Below, in pieces: positions 33,928 to 44,998 of a stretch of DNA of 64,000 nt (position 1 is its first letter; each line of letters begins with the position of its first letter). The notes beneath the pieces were generated by a model. The model did not search any database, was not told the DNA's origin, and saw nothing but the letters and a program-made list of their open reading frames with translations. This DNA is from Bacteroides stercorirosoris. Lineage in GTDB: Bacteria; Bacteroidota; Bacteroidia; Bacteroidales; Bacteroidaceae. The DNA lies in the NCBI RefSeq assembly GCF_900142015.1, contig NZ_FQZN01000008.1, positions 1 through 64,000 of the forward strand, in the 5' to 3' direction. The position numbers and the translations under genes are program-made.

Positions 33928-36609
33928 TTATTCTTCCGTTGCAAACAAGCCAAGCAGTTCATTTTGTTTTAGAGGCTTTGCAATAAACAAATTGCATCCC
34001 GCCTCCAAAGCACAAACCCTGTCTGACTCAAAAGCATTTGCCGTAAGTGCAATAATCATGATTTCTTTATTAAATTCCCTGATTTTCCGAACCGCTTCCA
34101 AACCACCCATTATAGGCATCTTCATATCCATAAGCACAAAATCATAGTGCCCGTTACGAACTTTTTGAATAGCCTCCACACCATTCAGCACACGCGTGAT
34201 GTTGTAATCTTTAAGAATATGCTGCACTAATGAGTAATTACCGTCATTATCTTCGGCAATCAGAATTTTCAAGTCTTTTCTGTTTGCTATCCTTACAGGC
34301 ATTTCCTGTTTTTCGGGTAGCACAACGACCGGAGTTTCTTTTCCCAGCAAATCTACCTCACATGGTATCCATGCCCAGAAAGTAGACCCTACGCCAGGAG
34401 CAGAAGTAAAGCCGACCTCACCTCCCGCACCTTCGATGATGGCACGCGAGATAGCCAGTCCGAGTCCCGTTCCCTGCGCAAATTCATTCAGCTTCTGAAA
34501 ACGTCCGAACACCCGGTTTTGCAATTCCGGTGGAATGCCGACTCCTGTATCTTCAACGTATACCCGGATACCTCCCCGTTCAAGAGTGTATCCCATCTTG
34601 ATATGTCCCGACTTGGTACATTTCACCGCATTGGTGAGGAAGTTGGACCACACTTGCTTCAACCGACTTCTATCCAGGAAGATGTTGCACTCCGCACCCG
34701 AACTATCCAGAAGGAGTTCGACATCAGTATTTGCCACTTTAGGCAAGATCATCGTATACAACTCGCTACGTAGCTTTGCCAAGTTGAATGTTTCCCTCTT
34801 ACGTTCAAGGATTCCCGACTCAATCTTGGACAGGTCAAGAATATCATTAATCAGGCGCAACAGCAACTCATTGTTGGACTGGATGATTTCTACATATTCT
34901 TCTTTCTCTGCTGGATCGTCACAATGTGCCATGAGCTCGGAAAAGCCTACGATAGCATTCAGAGGAGTACGTATCTCATGGCTCATATTTGCCAGAAAAG
35001 CAGATTTAAGTTTATCGGAAAGCTCCGCCTTTTCTTTCAGTTCCTTTAATTCGCGGGTTACTCTTTCCCATTCCGTATTGTTGAAACTAATACCGGTATA
35101 ACGGATTACTTTTCCCTTCCTGTCCCTCTCGGACTGGATGCCGGTAATCACCAAACTTTGCCACTCCTTATCCCACTTTGTCTTGGTGCGGTAATTAAAG
35201 CTAAAGTCCTTATCTATCCCGTTGAGCATAAGATCAATGAACTCACGTATACGATCCATATCATCGGGATGTGCATGTTCCATATAGTCTTCCGGGGTAA
35301 TGGGAGTTTCAGGATTATAATCGTTCACCGGATCATTGAAAGCTCTGAAAAGCCCACTTTCTACATCAAAATCCCAATAGCTCATACCAACGGTTTTGAA
35401 AGTAAGCTCCATCTTGTAGTTTCTTTCCTTTATTTCTTCGTTCAGTTGGTGCATCTTGGAGATGTTCTGACGAAATCCGGTATACTTTATGATATGCCCT
35501 GCTTCATCCCGTTCAAAAGGCACTCCCATCACATGACAATACTGCCATGTTTCATCATATTTCGTCTTTATACGGCAAGTCAGGTCAATCATTTTGTCTT
35601 CACCCAACACCATGGATTGCGTGGCATCATTGTAGGTGGAATAGTCTTCGGGGTATACAAATTCCCTAAATTCTTCCAAAGTCATCAGTTTGTCACTGGC
35701 ATAGTCATTGACAGGATCATTGTATGACTCAATTTTCAGGGTTTGTATATCAAAATCCCAATGGACGATATTACTGACTTGCATAGCCAGTTCGCGTTTG
35801 GTAATCAGTTCCTGGGTCTTTTTTGCCATCAGCACTTTCTCGGTCACATCCAACTGTGTACCGATAATCAACCGTTTGCCCCGATGCTCGGAAGACATAC
35901 GCATGCGGCTTTCATAATAGCGATACTGTTCTTCTGCTTCATTGTAATAACGCAGCGTTATGTGTCCGTATTGTATTTCTCCGTTTATCAGTTGAGCAAA
36001 TATCTGCTTTAATGGGGCATGATCCTGGGGATGTAGTATTTCCAGCATTTCTTCCCATGGCAACATTTCCTTTGCAATCGCTTCTCCATATAAAGAACTA
36101 AAGCTCTTCTTACGCACATCATACACCCATGAAGACATATTGGCGGCATTCATAGCCATCTCCAGATTCTTCTTGTTTTCTTCCGTACGAAAATCAGCTT
36201 CCTTTAAAGCAGTCACATCATTGGAAAGCAGGATATGGCCGATAATCTTCTCTTCGCTATTTCGCAAAGGAACAACTTTAGCCTCATAAATCATGGATTT
36301 TTTATTATTGCTCGTAAAGTAAGCATCATCGTTGATCCGGTCAAAATCATACTCAAACTCCAAAGCAACGTCTTCGCCTGCCCGTATCTTTCTTTCAAGT
36401 TCTTCATCCATATAGGGACTCTGAAAGAGATTGACAATATTCACTACAGTTGACCGGTCATCAACGCCATACATGCGCAAAGCATGGTCATTGATACTAC
36501 GTAAGACGCCGTTTGCATCATATATATCAATACTTATCGGCAAACGGGCATACAAACTCTCTGCTAATAAAAGTTCTTCGTGGGAAAGGGTTTCATCTTG
36601 TTCCATCAT
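33928..36609 (-). CDS. Soluble multi-PAS hybrid histidine kinase
   Basis: 893 residues with no signal peptide or membrane segment, so cytosolic. The N-terminal half is a chain of four PAS-type domains (about 15-130, 145-260, 268-385, 393-510), the last two near-duplicates with YNDPVNDYASD and FNDPVNDYNPE. The kinase core has His544 (MSHEIRTPLNAI), N box NFLTNAVK and G boxes DTGVGIPPELQNRVFGRF and GTGLGLAISRAI. A C-terminal receiver has Asp828 (LMDMKMPIMGG). It lacks a DNA-binding output, so it must relay phosphate to another protein. It is downstream of GH2 on the same strand but has its own promoter. Target unknown. Confidence 0.88.
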   Translation of the reverse strand: MMEQDETLSHEELLLAESLYARLPISIDIYDANGVLRSINDHALRMYGVDDRSTVVNIVNLFQSPYMDEELERKIRAGEDVALEFEYDFDRINDDAYFTSNNKKSMIYEAKVVPLRNSEEKIIGHILLSNDVTALKEADFRTEENKKNLEMAMNAANMSSWVYDVRKKSFSSLYGEAIAKEMLPWEEMLEILHPQDHAPLKQIFAQLINGEIQYGHITLRYYNEAEEQYRYYESRMRMSSEHRGKRLIIGTQLDVTEKVLMAKKTQELITKRELAMQVSNIVHWDFDIQTLKIESYNDPVNDYASDKLMTLEEFREFVYPEDYSTYNDATQSMVLGEDKMIDLTCRIKTKYDETWQYCHVMGVPFERDEAGHIIKYTGFRQNISKMHQLNEEIKERNYKMELTFKTVGMSYWDFDVESGLFRAFNDPVNDYNPETPITPEDYMEHAHPDDMDRIREFIDLMLNGIDKDFSFNYRTKTKWDKEWQSLVITGIQSERDRKGKVIRYTGISFNNTEWERVTRELKELKEKAELSDKLKSAFLANMSHEIRTPLNAIVGFSELMAHCDDPAEKEEYVEIIQSNNELLLRLINDILDLSKIESGILERKRETFNLAKLRSELYTMILPKVANTDVELLLDSSGAECNIFLDRSRLKQVWSNFLTNAVKCTKSGHIKMGYTLERGGIRVYVEDTGVGIPPELQNRVFGRFQKLNEFAQGTGLGLAISRAIIEGAGGEVGFTSAPGVGSTFWAWIPCEVDLLGKETPVVVLPEKQEMPVRIANRKDLKILIAEDNDGNYSLVQHILKDYNITRVLNGVEAIQKVRNGHYDFVLMDMKMPIMGGLEAVRKIREFNKEIMIIALTANAFESDRVCALEAGCNLFIAKPLKQNELLGLFATEE

Positions 36610-36706
36610 ATTATTAGTTTTTGTCGGTACTTCAGTACTGGCAGGTTTGTCGTTTCAGCAGTCCATGTATTCCAAGCTATACTTCTTTTATACAGAGCTT
36701 GCATGG

Positions 36707-36737
36707 CAAAAGTATGATTAAAAAACGATATTCTAAA
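36707..36737 (-). promoter_or_regulatory. Promoter of the multi-PAS kinase gene
   Basis: TACTTTTG at 36714-36707 with a TTTA at 36737-36734 exactly 19 bases upstream, one mismatch from TTTG. The start codon at 36609 gives a leader of about 90 nt. Confidence 0.6.
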
Positions 36738-36809
36738 ATTTAAAGTAACAAAACTGAAATACAACTAAACTTAGGCAAGTAAAAAAGCGGAAAAAGCATG
36801 AATACAGGA

Positions 36810-36850
36810 GGTAAAAAGCAAAGAGACATGCCTGTTTTCGGCATGTCTCT
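36810..36850 (-). terminator. Terminator of the GH2 gene
   Basis: AGAGACATGCC (plus 36822-36832) and GGCATGTCTCT (36840-36850) make a perfect 11-bp stem, followed on the minus strand by TTTGCTTTTTAC. It sits in a 304-bp gap with no other gene. Confidence 0.75.
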
Positions 36851-36913
36851 TCTATTAGATATTCTATTATGAAGCTATCAAGTGCCTTTCAACAGACACA
36901 ATCTTTAGAATTC

Positions 36914-40018
<3,105 letters not shown>

Positions 40019-40026
40019 TTATTATG

Positions 40027-40072
40027 TTTGTAGCAGTATGAAAGTAATTCTTTTCATACTGCTACAAAGATA
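40027..40072 (-). promoter_or_regulatory. GH2 promoter with 17-bp perfect inverted repeat
   Basis: The minus-strand -7 element TATCTTTG is at 40072-40065. The 17-nt arms TTTGTAGCAGTATGAAA (40027-40043) and TTTCATACTGCTACAAA (40052-40068) are perfect inverted copies with an 8-nt gap. The outer arm overlaps the TTTG of the -7 element and the expected transcript start (about 40058). It is either an operator or a stable 5' hairpin, 17 bp before the ATG. Confidence 0.75.
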
Positions 40073-40158
40073 GGGTGATTTAATGAATTCAAAGGAGAAT
40101 TATAGTTCAAAAAGAGGGGAAAACAGACCAAAGTGACTTTTGCTCCCCACTCATTTCC

Positions 40159-42096
40159 CTATTTCACCTGCAAACGATATACTCCAAACGAGCGTGGTTC
40201 AAGCTCAAGCTTCAGAGACTGCCCTTTCACTTGTACCGGACGAACACGCGGAACAATTGCTTCCTCATCCAACGTGTTCACCGTTCTCCAATTATCATTT
40301 TGCAGGTAAGTACATGAACCTGCAACAAGCTGGCGTTTCTTCAAGCCGTTGAAATCTATCTGAACCTCAGCAGGCCGGCTACCGGCATTCACCAATTTCA
40401 GAATAATTTCACCTGTCGGTGCATTCAACGCAGCGGTTGCATAGAGGCTGTCTTGTCCTGCAACAGCTTTGCCGTCCATTTTCAGACTGAGCACATCGGT
40501 TCCGGCATTCATGCCATACATTTGCTGAACGTAGTAGTTCGGTGTACGCATCATCCGCAGGTTATCAAACCAGATTAAGTCCGGATTCCACTGCCAGGCA
40601 TCTACATGGGCAAACAAAGGAGCGTATGTGGCCAGATGAACTACATCAGCGTTCCGTTCCAGTCCCGTCATGAAGGCTGCTTCGGAAAGGGCTGCAAGGA
40701 AGTTGTTATCTTTCTTCGTGGAATGGTCGTGTGAAGCATATTCTCCGGCAAAGACTTTCGGACCTTTACGGTCATAGTTGTCATAGCGGGAAGCGTTGCT
40801 GAAGAACCAGTCGGGATTCATGTAATAGTGTTCATCCACCAGGTCTACACCCAGACGCTTCATTTCCGGCCAGAGGTAATCGAACTTATCACCGCTGGCA
40901 CTGGGGCCGGAACTGCCGACAACCTTGATAGTGGGATACTTCGTACGGATAGCTTTAGTGAAGGCTTCCAGACGGTCTACATAGACCTTGTCCCACTGTT
41001 CGTTGCCGATACCTATCATTTTCAGGTTAAAAGGTTCGGGATGTCCCATATCGGCACGTACTTTGCCCCAGGTAGAGGTAACCGGGCCGTTGGCAAACTC
41101 AATCAGATCGAGTGCATCCTGTATGTAGGGGTCAAGCTCGTCCATAGGAACGACTTCGTTACTTTCGTACTGGCAGGAGAGCCCGCAGCTTATCACCGGG
41201 AGAGGTTCTGCACCGAGGTCCTCACTCAGAAGGAAATATTCGAAGTAACCAAGGCCGAGGGTCTGGAAATAATCGGGGAATGCCTTGTGCTTGAAGGTAT
41301 AATTCCAGCGGTTTTCATTCAGAGGACGGTTTTCAACAGGACCTACCGAGTTCTTCCACTGATAACGGGTTTCAAGACTGTTACCTTCGATGATGCAGCC
41401 ACCGGGGAAACGGAATACACCGGGGTTGAGGTCGTAAAGGGCTTGCGCCAGGTCGGCACGCAGACCATTCTCACGTCCTTTCCAAGTGTTGACGGGGAAG
41501 AGGGAGATGTGGTCCATGTCTACCGTACCCTTGGTTTCCAGAACGATACGCAGGCGGGCATGGGCATCGGTGAAAGGAGATTTCAGCACAGCGGTCAGTT
41601 TCTGCCAGTCGCGGCCGCTCACTTCTATTTCTTTTTTCAGAAGATTCTGCGCATTGGAATTCACCAGTTCGATGGAAAGTTTCATCGGCTTGGCATCCGG
41701 TGTACGGGCATATACGGAAAAACGGTATTCTTCGCCTTGTTTCACACCGATGCCGCGATAGCCTTCATTATCCAGTCCGGCACGCAACAGACGACCGTCA
41801 TTGACTACACGCACGTAATGCGGATTGCGGTCGAAACAGGGATTTGCATCCTGCACGGTTACATTGCCGAAAGGCACCCAACCGACGAAAGGTTGCGGGA
41901 ATTCAAAAGAACGGTTCTTCACTAATTCGGCATAAAGTCCGCCGTCAGCACCGAAGTTGATGTCTTCGAAGAAGATGCCATACATTTCGGGCTGTATCTG
42001 TGCCGTTGGTTTGGAAACATCAACGGTCATCACATGCGTCTGCGCCTGCACACCCAGTGCAAGGGACAAAGCTAAAAGGGTGGTTAATTTTCTCAT
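40159..42096 (-). CDS. GH51 alpha-L-arabinofuranosidase
   Basis: 645 residues with a signal peptide (to about residue 18, VQA/Q). An N-terminal CBM4-like beta-sandwich (about 25-205) is followed by the barrel (RFPGGCIIEG..., about 225-500) and a C-terminal beta domain. Acid/base Glu366 is in GIGNEQWD and nucleophile Glu452 in FAGEYASH. It removes alpha-L-arabinofuranose from arabinan, arabinoxylan or arabinogalactan side chains. Homologous to the next gene upstream, the larger GH51, through the CBM and catalytic parts. A 22-bp-period repeat separates the two. Confidence 0.93.
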   Translation of the reverse strand: MRKLTTLLALSLALGVQAQTHVMTVDVSKPTAQIQPEMYGIFFEDINFGADGGLYAELVKNRSFEFPQPFVGWVPFGNVTVQDANPCFDRNPHYVRVVNDGRLLRAGLDNEGYRGIGVKQGEEYRFSVYARTPDAKPMKLSIELVNSNAQNLLKKEIEVSGRDWQKLTAVLKSPFTDAHARLRIVLETKGTVDMDHISLFPVNTWKGRENGLRADLAQALYDLNPGVFRFPGGCIIEGNSLETRYQWKNSVGPVENRPLNENRWNYTFKHKAFPDYFQTLGLGYFEYFLLSEDLGAEPLPVISCGLSCQYESNEVVPMDELDPYIQDALDLIEFANGPVTSTWGKVRADMGHPEPFNLKMIGIGNEQWDKVYVDRLEAFTKAIRTKYPTIKVVGSSGPSASGDKFDYLWPEMKRLGVDLVDEHYYMNPDWFFSNASRYDNYDRKGPKVFAGEYASHDHSTKKDNNFLAALSEAAFMTGLERNADVVHLATYAPLFAHVDAWQWNPDLIWFDNLRMMRTPNYYVQQMYGMNAGTDVLSLKMDGKAVAGQDSLYATAALNAPTGEIILKLVNAGSRPAEVQIDFNGLKKRQLVAGSCTYLQNDNWRTVNTLDEEAIVPRVRPVQVKGQSLKLELEPRSFGVYRLQVK

Positions 42097-42125
42097 GGTT
42101 TATATGATTTAGTAAGAGGTCCGAC

Positions 42126-42214
42126 AGTCTACCCTGGTCTGAAAGCAAGTCCACCGCCAGACTAACATCTAGTCTACCCTAGACTAGTCGTTAGTCTAAC
42201 AGCTAATAGACGTT
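42126..42214. repeat. Four-unit array with about 22-bp period
   Basis: AGTCTA or AGTCCA begins at 42126, 42148, 42171 and 42193 (steps 22, 23, 22). One unit is a dyad, AGTCTA-CCC-TAGACT. It lies 56 bp after the stop of the larger GH51 and 30 bp before the start of the smaller one. It is unrelated in sequence to the other arrays. Confidence 0.65.
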
Positions 42215-42269
42215 AACAGAATCCTCGAATTATTAATTAAACATAAATATCAGTCTTAGATTGTTATCA

Positions 42270-44798
42270 TCATTTGCCAACGCCTTCATGGATACGTATC
42301 ACTGTAAACGAATAGGCCGGCATTGAGTAAGAAAAGTCATTTCCTTCTACCTTGAAATCAGAAGAAGCAGGTTTAGCTCCTTTGTCTTTCGGATCACCTG
42401 TCAATATCGTTTTTGTAGCCGAAGGATTTACCAAAGTAGCTCCGTCCAACTTCACCTGGGCAGATACTTCTACGGGGAGCATATTCACCAACTTCACGAT
42501 GTAATCTCCTGTGTTGGCGTCTTTCACAACAGAAACTCCTACGCGCTTCTTCACGGCATCCCAACCGTTGTTCAGTTTCACATCAGAAGCAAGATACTCG
42601 TTTCCGGAGTTCTGACCATACATTAATTGTGTATAGTAGCCTACTGTCGGCTTCACTTCCGTATTATTGAAGTAAATCAAGTCCGGATTCCATTGCGTAT
42701 GTCCGTCTTTAGCCAATAGCGGAGCGTAGGAAGTCATTTCCACTACATCACCGTTACGCTCTACGGCTGTCAGGTACAAGGCTTCGGCAAGTGCTGTTTC
42801 TACATTATTGGGGCGGCCCGGCAGGTGGGCGGCATATTCGCCCAAGTATACTTTCGCCTTTTTACGGTCGTAACGGTCGTAATAATCCTGATTGTGAATC
42901 AGCCAGCCCGGTTCTACATAATAATGTTCGTCAACCATAGGCACACCCAGTTCGGTGGCAAGGTCCCAACCTACTTCATAATCCGTACCTTCATAGAACG
43001 GGCCGGTAGTACCAATCACCGTTACTTCGGGATATTTCTCCTTGACAGCATCGAATATCATCTTGAAACGTTCTACGAATACTTCCGTTATCATATCTTC
43101 GTTACCGATACCGATATACTTCAGATTGAACGGTTTCGGATGTCCGGCTTCGGCACGCTTCTTACCCCATACAGTTTTGCGGGCATCTCCATTGGCATAT
43201 TCTATCAGGTCGAGAACGTCCTGAATATATTGCGGCATTTCTTCCATCGGAATACCGCCCTGTTGTCCCATGCAAGTCAGTTCACCGTTGGAATGATGGG
43301 CACACGTTCCCGAGTTCTGGCAAGGCACACCTGCCGCAACTACCGGTACGGGTTCTGCACCCATATCCTCGCAGAACAGGAAGTATTCATGGTAGCCCAG
43401 GCCGCGGGTCTGATGGTAGCCCCAAAGATTACGCAGAGGCTTACGGGCCTCCAACGGGCCGATAGAACCTTTCCAATCGTAAATATTGTCTATCCCATCG
43501 CCATGAGCCACGCATCCGCCGGGGAAGCGCATAAAACGGGGATGAAGGTCGGCAAGCGTCTGTGCCAGGTCGGCACGGAGTCCGTTCTTACGACCTTTGA
43601 AAGTCTTTTGCGGGAAGAGGGAAACCATGTCCAATGCCAGTTGTTGAGTGCCCATCCAGACAAGAGGAGTAATAGTCAGTACGGCATCCGTGGCATCCTG
43701 GTATGCCGTCAGCACAGCGCGTTGCTTCTTCCATTCTTTGGAAGTGACGGAGAGCACAGCCATTGCCACCTCCTTACCGTCTTTAGTCTGCAAAGCCACT
43801 TTCACCTTTCCGCCTTTTCCTTCCAGCATTTTTGAGAAGAAAGAGAAATCGTACTTCTCTTCTTTCTTCACGGCAATACCGTCAAAACCGGAATTCACCA
43901 GAGAAACTTCAGCAGGCATGTTCACTTCGAACACTGCGTAATGGGAATTATTGGGATGTATCGGATTCTCCGTTGCGATGCTCAATTTTCCATTCTCTCC
44001 GCGGACACTCCAGGAATGTGTAGAGTTCCAGTTCTGGTCGTTACCACGGTCAGTAGGGGCATATTCAAAGTCGCGGTTCTGTATCAACTCAGCGTACAGA
44101 CCACCGTCAGCCGCATAGTTGATGTCTTCAAAGAAAATACCAATCAGATGGTTGCTGATACTCTTGGCTTCATCAGCTTTCACCCGGATAGTAGCTTCTA
44201 CCGGTTTCAGGTTTGCAAAACGAACAGGGTCTTGTTCCGTACGTTCGGCATTCAGTGACTGGCGGTATTTCTTGGCTTCGGCAAAACGGATGATACTCTG
44301 AACCGTAGCATAAGGTACTTCCTGCATCCAGCCTTCCTGTTCGTGGCCGTTTATCACTATCTTCTTTTCAGTAGTGGGGAATACGTCTTTCGGTTCGTAC
44401 TTGCTACGCTCGGCCGGAGAGAAGTATTTCTGTGCTTCCCACTTTTGCAAATCAGGAGAGGTTACATAGGCAAGCGCTTCACCGGTATTGGTGGCTGCCC
44501 AGATGCAATGCCATTTGCCGTCGGCACGGGTTTGCGTCAGGTGGGGTTTAAACATCGTTTTTGCACGTCCCCACGGGCCAAAGTCAGAGTTTACATAAGC
44601 AAAGCCATCTGCCACGCTGAACCATTTCTCTCCATCGGGACTCCAGGCAAACTTCAAACCGCTTCTTCCGTCACGGTTGGAATACGAGAAGAGGTATACC
44701 TGGTCAGGTTCGTTCATCACAGCATCTACCTTTGCCTGCACAGGCAACACAAAGGATAGCAGCAGACACAAACTTAAAAATTTCATCAATTTGTTCAT
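42270..44798 (-). CDS. GH51 alpha-L-arabinofuranosidase with N-terminal partial propeller
   Basis: 842 residues, exported (signal peptide to about residue 22). Residues 25-185 are not GH51: they have GH43/propeller-like blades (VYLFSYSNRDGRSGLKFAWS, WHCIWAATNTGEALAYVTSP, DLQKWEAQKYF) but are too short for a five-bladed propeller. The rest is a CBM4-like sandwich (about 205-400) and the GH51 barrel with RFPGGCVAHGDG, acid/base Glu567 (GIGNEDMITE) and nucleophile Glu654 (YLGEYAAH). A Cys-rich loop (CQNSGTCAHHSNGELTC) is inserted near residue 530. It should release arabinofuranose; the added module may recognise the chain. Upstream is the GH97-GH43 gene. Confidence 0.9.
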   Translation of the reverse strand: MNKLMKFLSLCLLLSFVLPVQAKVDAVMNEPDQVYLFSYSNRDGRSGLKFAWSPDGEKWFSVADGFAYVNSDFGPWGRAKTMFKPHLTQTRADGKWHCIWAATNTGEALAYVTSPDLQKWEAQKYFSPAERSKYEPKDVFPTTEKKIVINGHEQEGWMQEVPYATVQSIIRFAEAKKYRQSLNAERTEQDPVRFANLKPVEATIRVKADEAKSISNHLIGIFFEDINYAADGGLYAELIQNRDFEYAPTDRGNDQNWNSTHSWSVRGENGKLSIATENPIHPNNSHYAVFEVNMPAEVSLVNSGFDGIAVKKEEKYDFSFFSKMLEGKGGKVKVALQTKDGKEVAMAVLSVTSKEWKKQRAVLTAYQDATDAVLTITPLVWMGTQQLALDMVSLFPQKTFKGRKNGLRADLAQTLADLHPRFMRFPGGCVAHGDGIDNIYDWKGSIGPLEARKPLRNLWGYHQTRGLGYHEYFLFCEDMGAEPVPVVAAGVPCQNSGTCAHHSNGELTCMGQQGGIPMEEMPQYIQDVLDLIEYANGDARKTVWGKKRAEAGHPKPFNLKYIGIGNEDMITEVFVERFKMIFDAVKEKYPEVTVIGTTGPFYEGTDYEVGWDLATELGVPMVDEHYYVEPGWLIHNQDYYDRYDRKKAKVYLGEYAAHLPGRPNNVETALAEALYLTAVERNGDVVEMTSYAPLLAKDGHTQWNPDLIYFNNTEVKPTVGYYTQLMYGQNSGNEYLASDVKLNNGWDAVKKRVGVSVVKDANTGDYIVKLVNMLPVEVSAQVKLDGATLVNPSATKTILTGDPKDKGAKPASSDFKVEGNDFSYSMPAYSFTVIRIHEGVGK

Positions 44799-44861
44799 GA
44801 TATATAAGATTTGTTGGGTTAATATTTTGAAGTAATAAATGATAATTTTGCGGACGGATGC

Positions 44862-44995
44862 CCGCTAAAAATTGACAATTGACAATTGACAATTAACAAT
44901 TAGGCTGCGCTATATTGTGCTTAAACAATCGTTCCGAATGGTAATTGTCAATTGTCAATTGTTAATTGTCAATTTTTAGCGGCAAAGCCGCTAAA
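44862..44995. repeat. Long heptad-based inverted repeat with alternative pairing
   Basis: Two 41-nt arms (44862-44902 and 44942-44982) are reverse complements with two mismatches, around a 39-nt loop. Each arm starts with CCGCTAAAA and continues with tandem GACAATT or AACAATT heptads. The outer TTTAGCGGC (44975-44983) can also pair with GCCGCTAAA at 44987-44995, giving a competing short hairpin. It fills the gap between GH97-GH43 (stop at 44999) and GH51. MITE-like or structural RNA element; origin unknown. Confidence 0.8.
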
Positions 44996-44998
44996 CTA

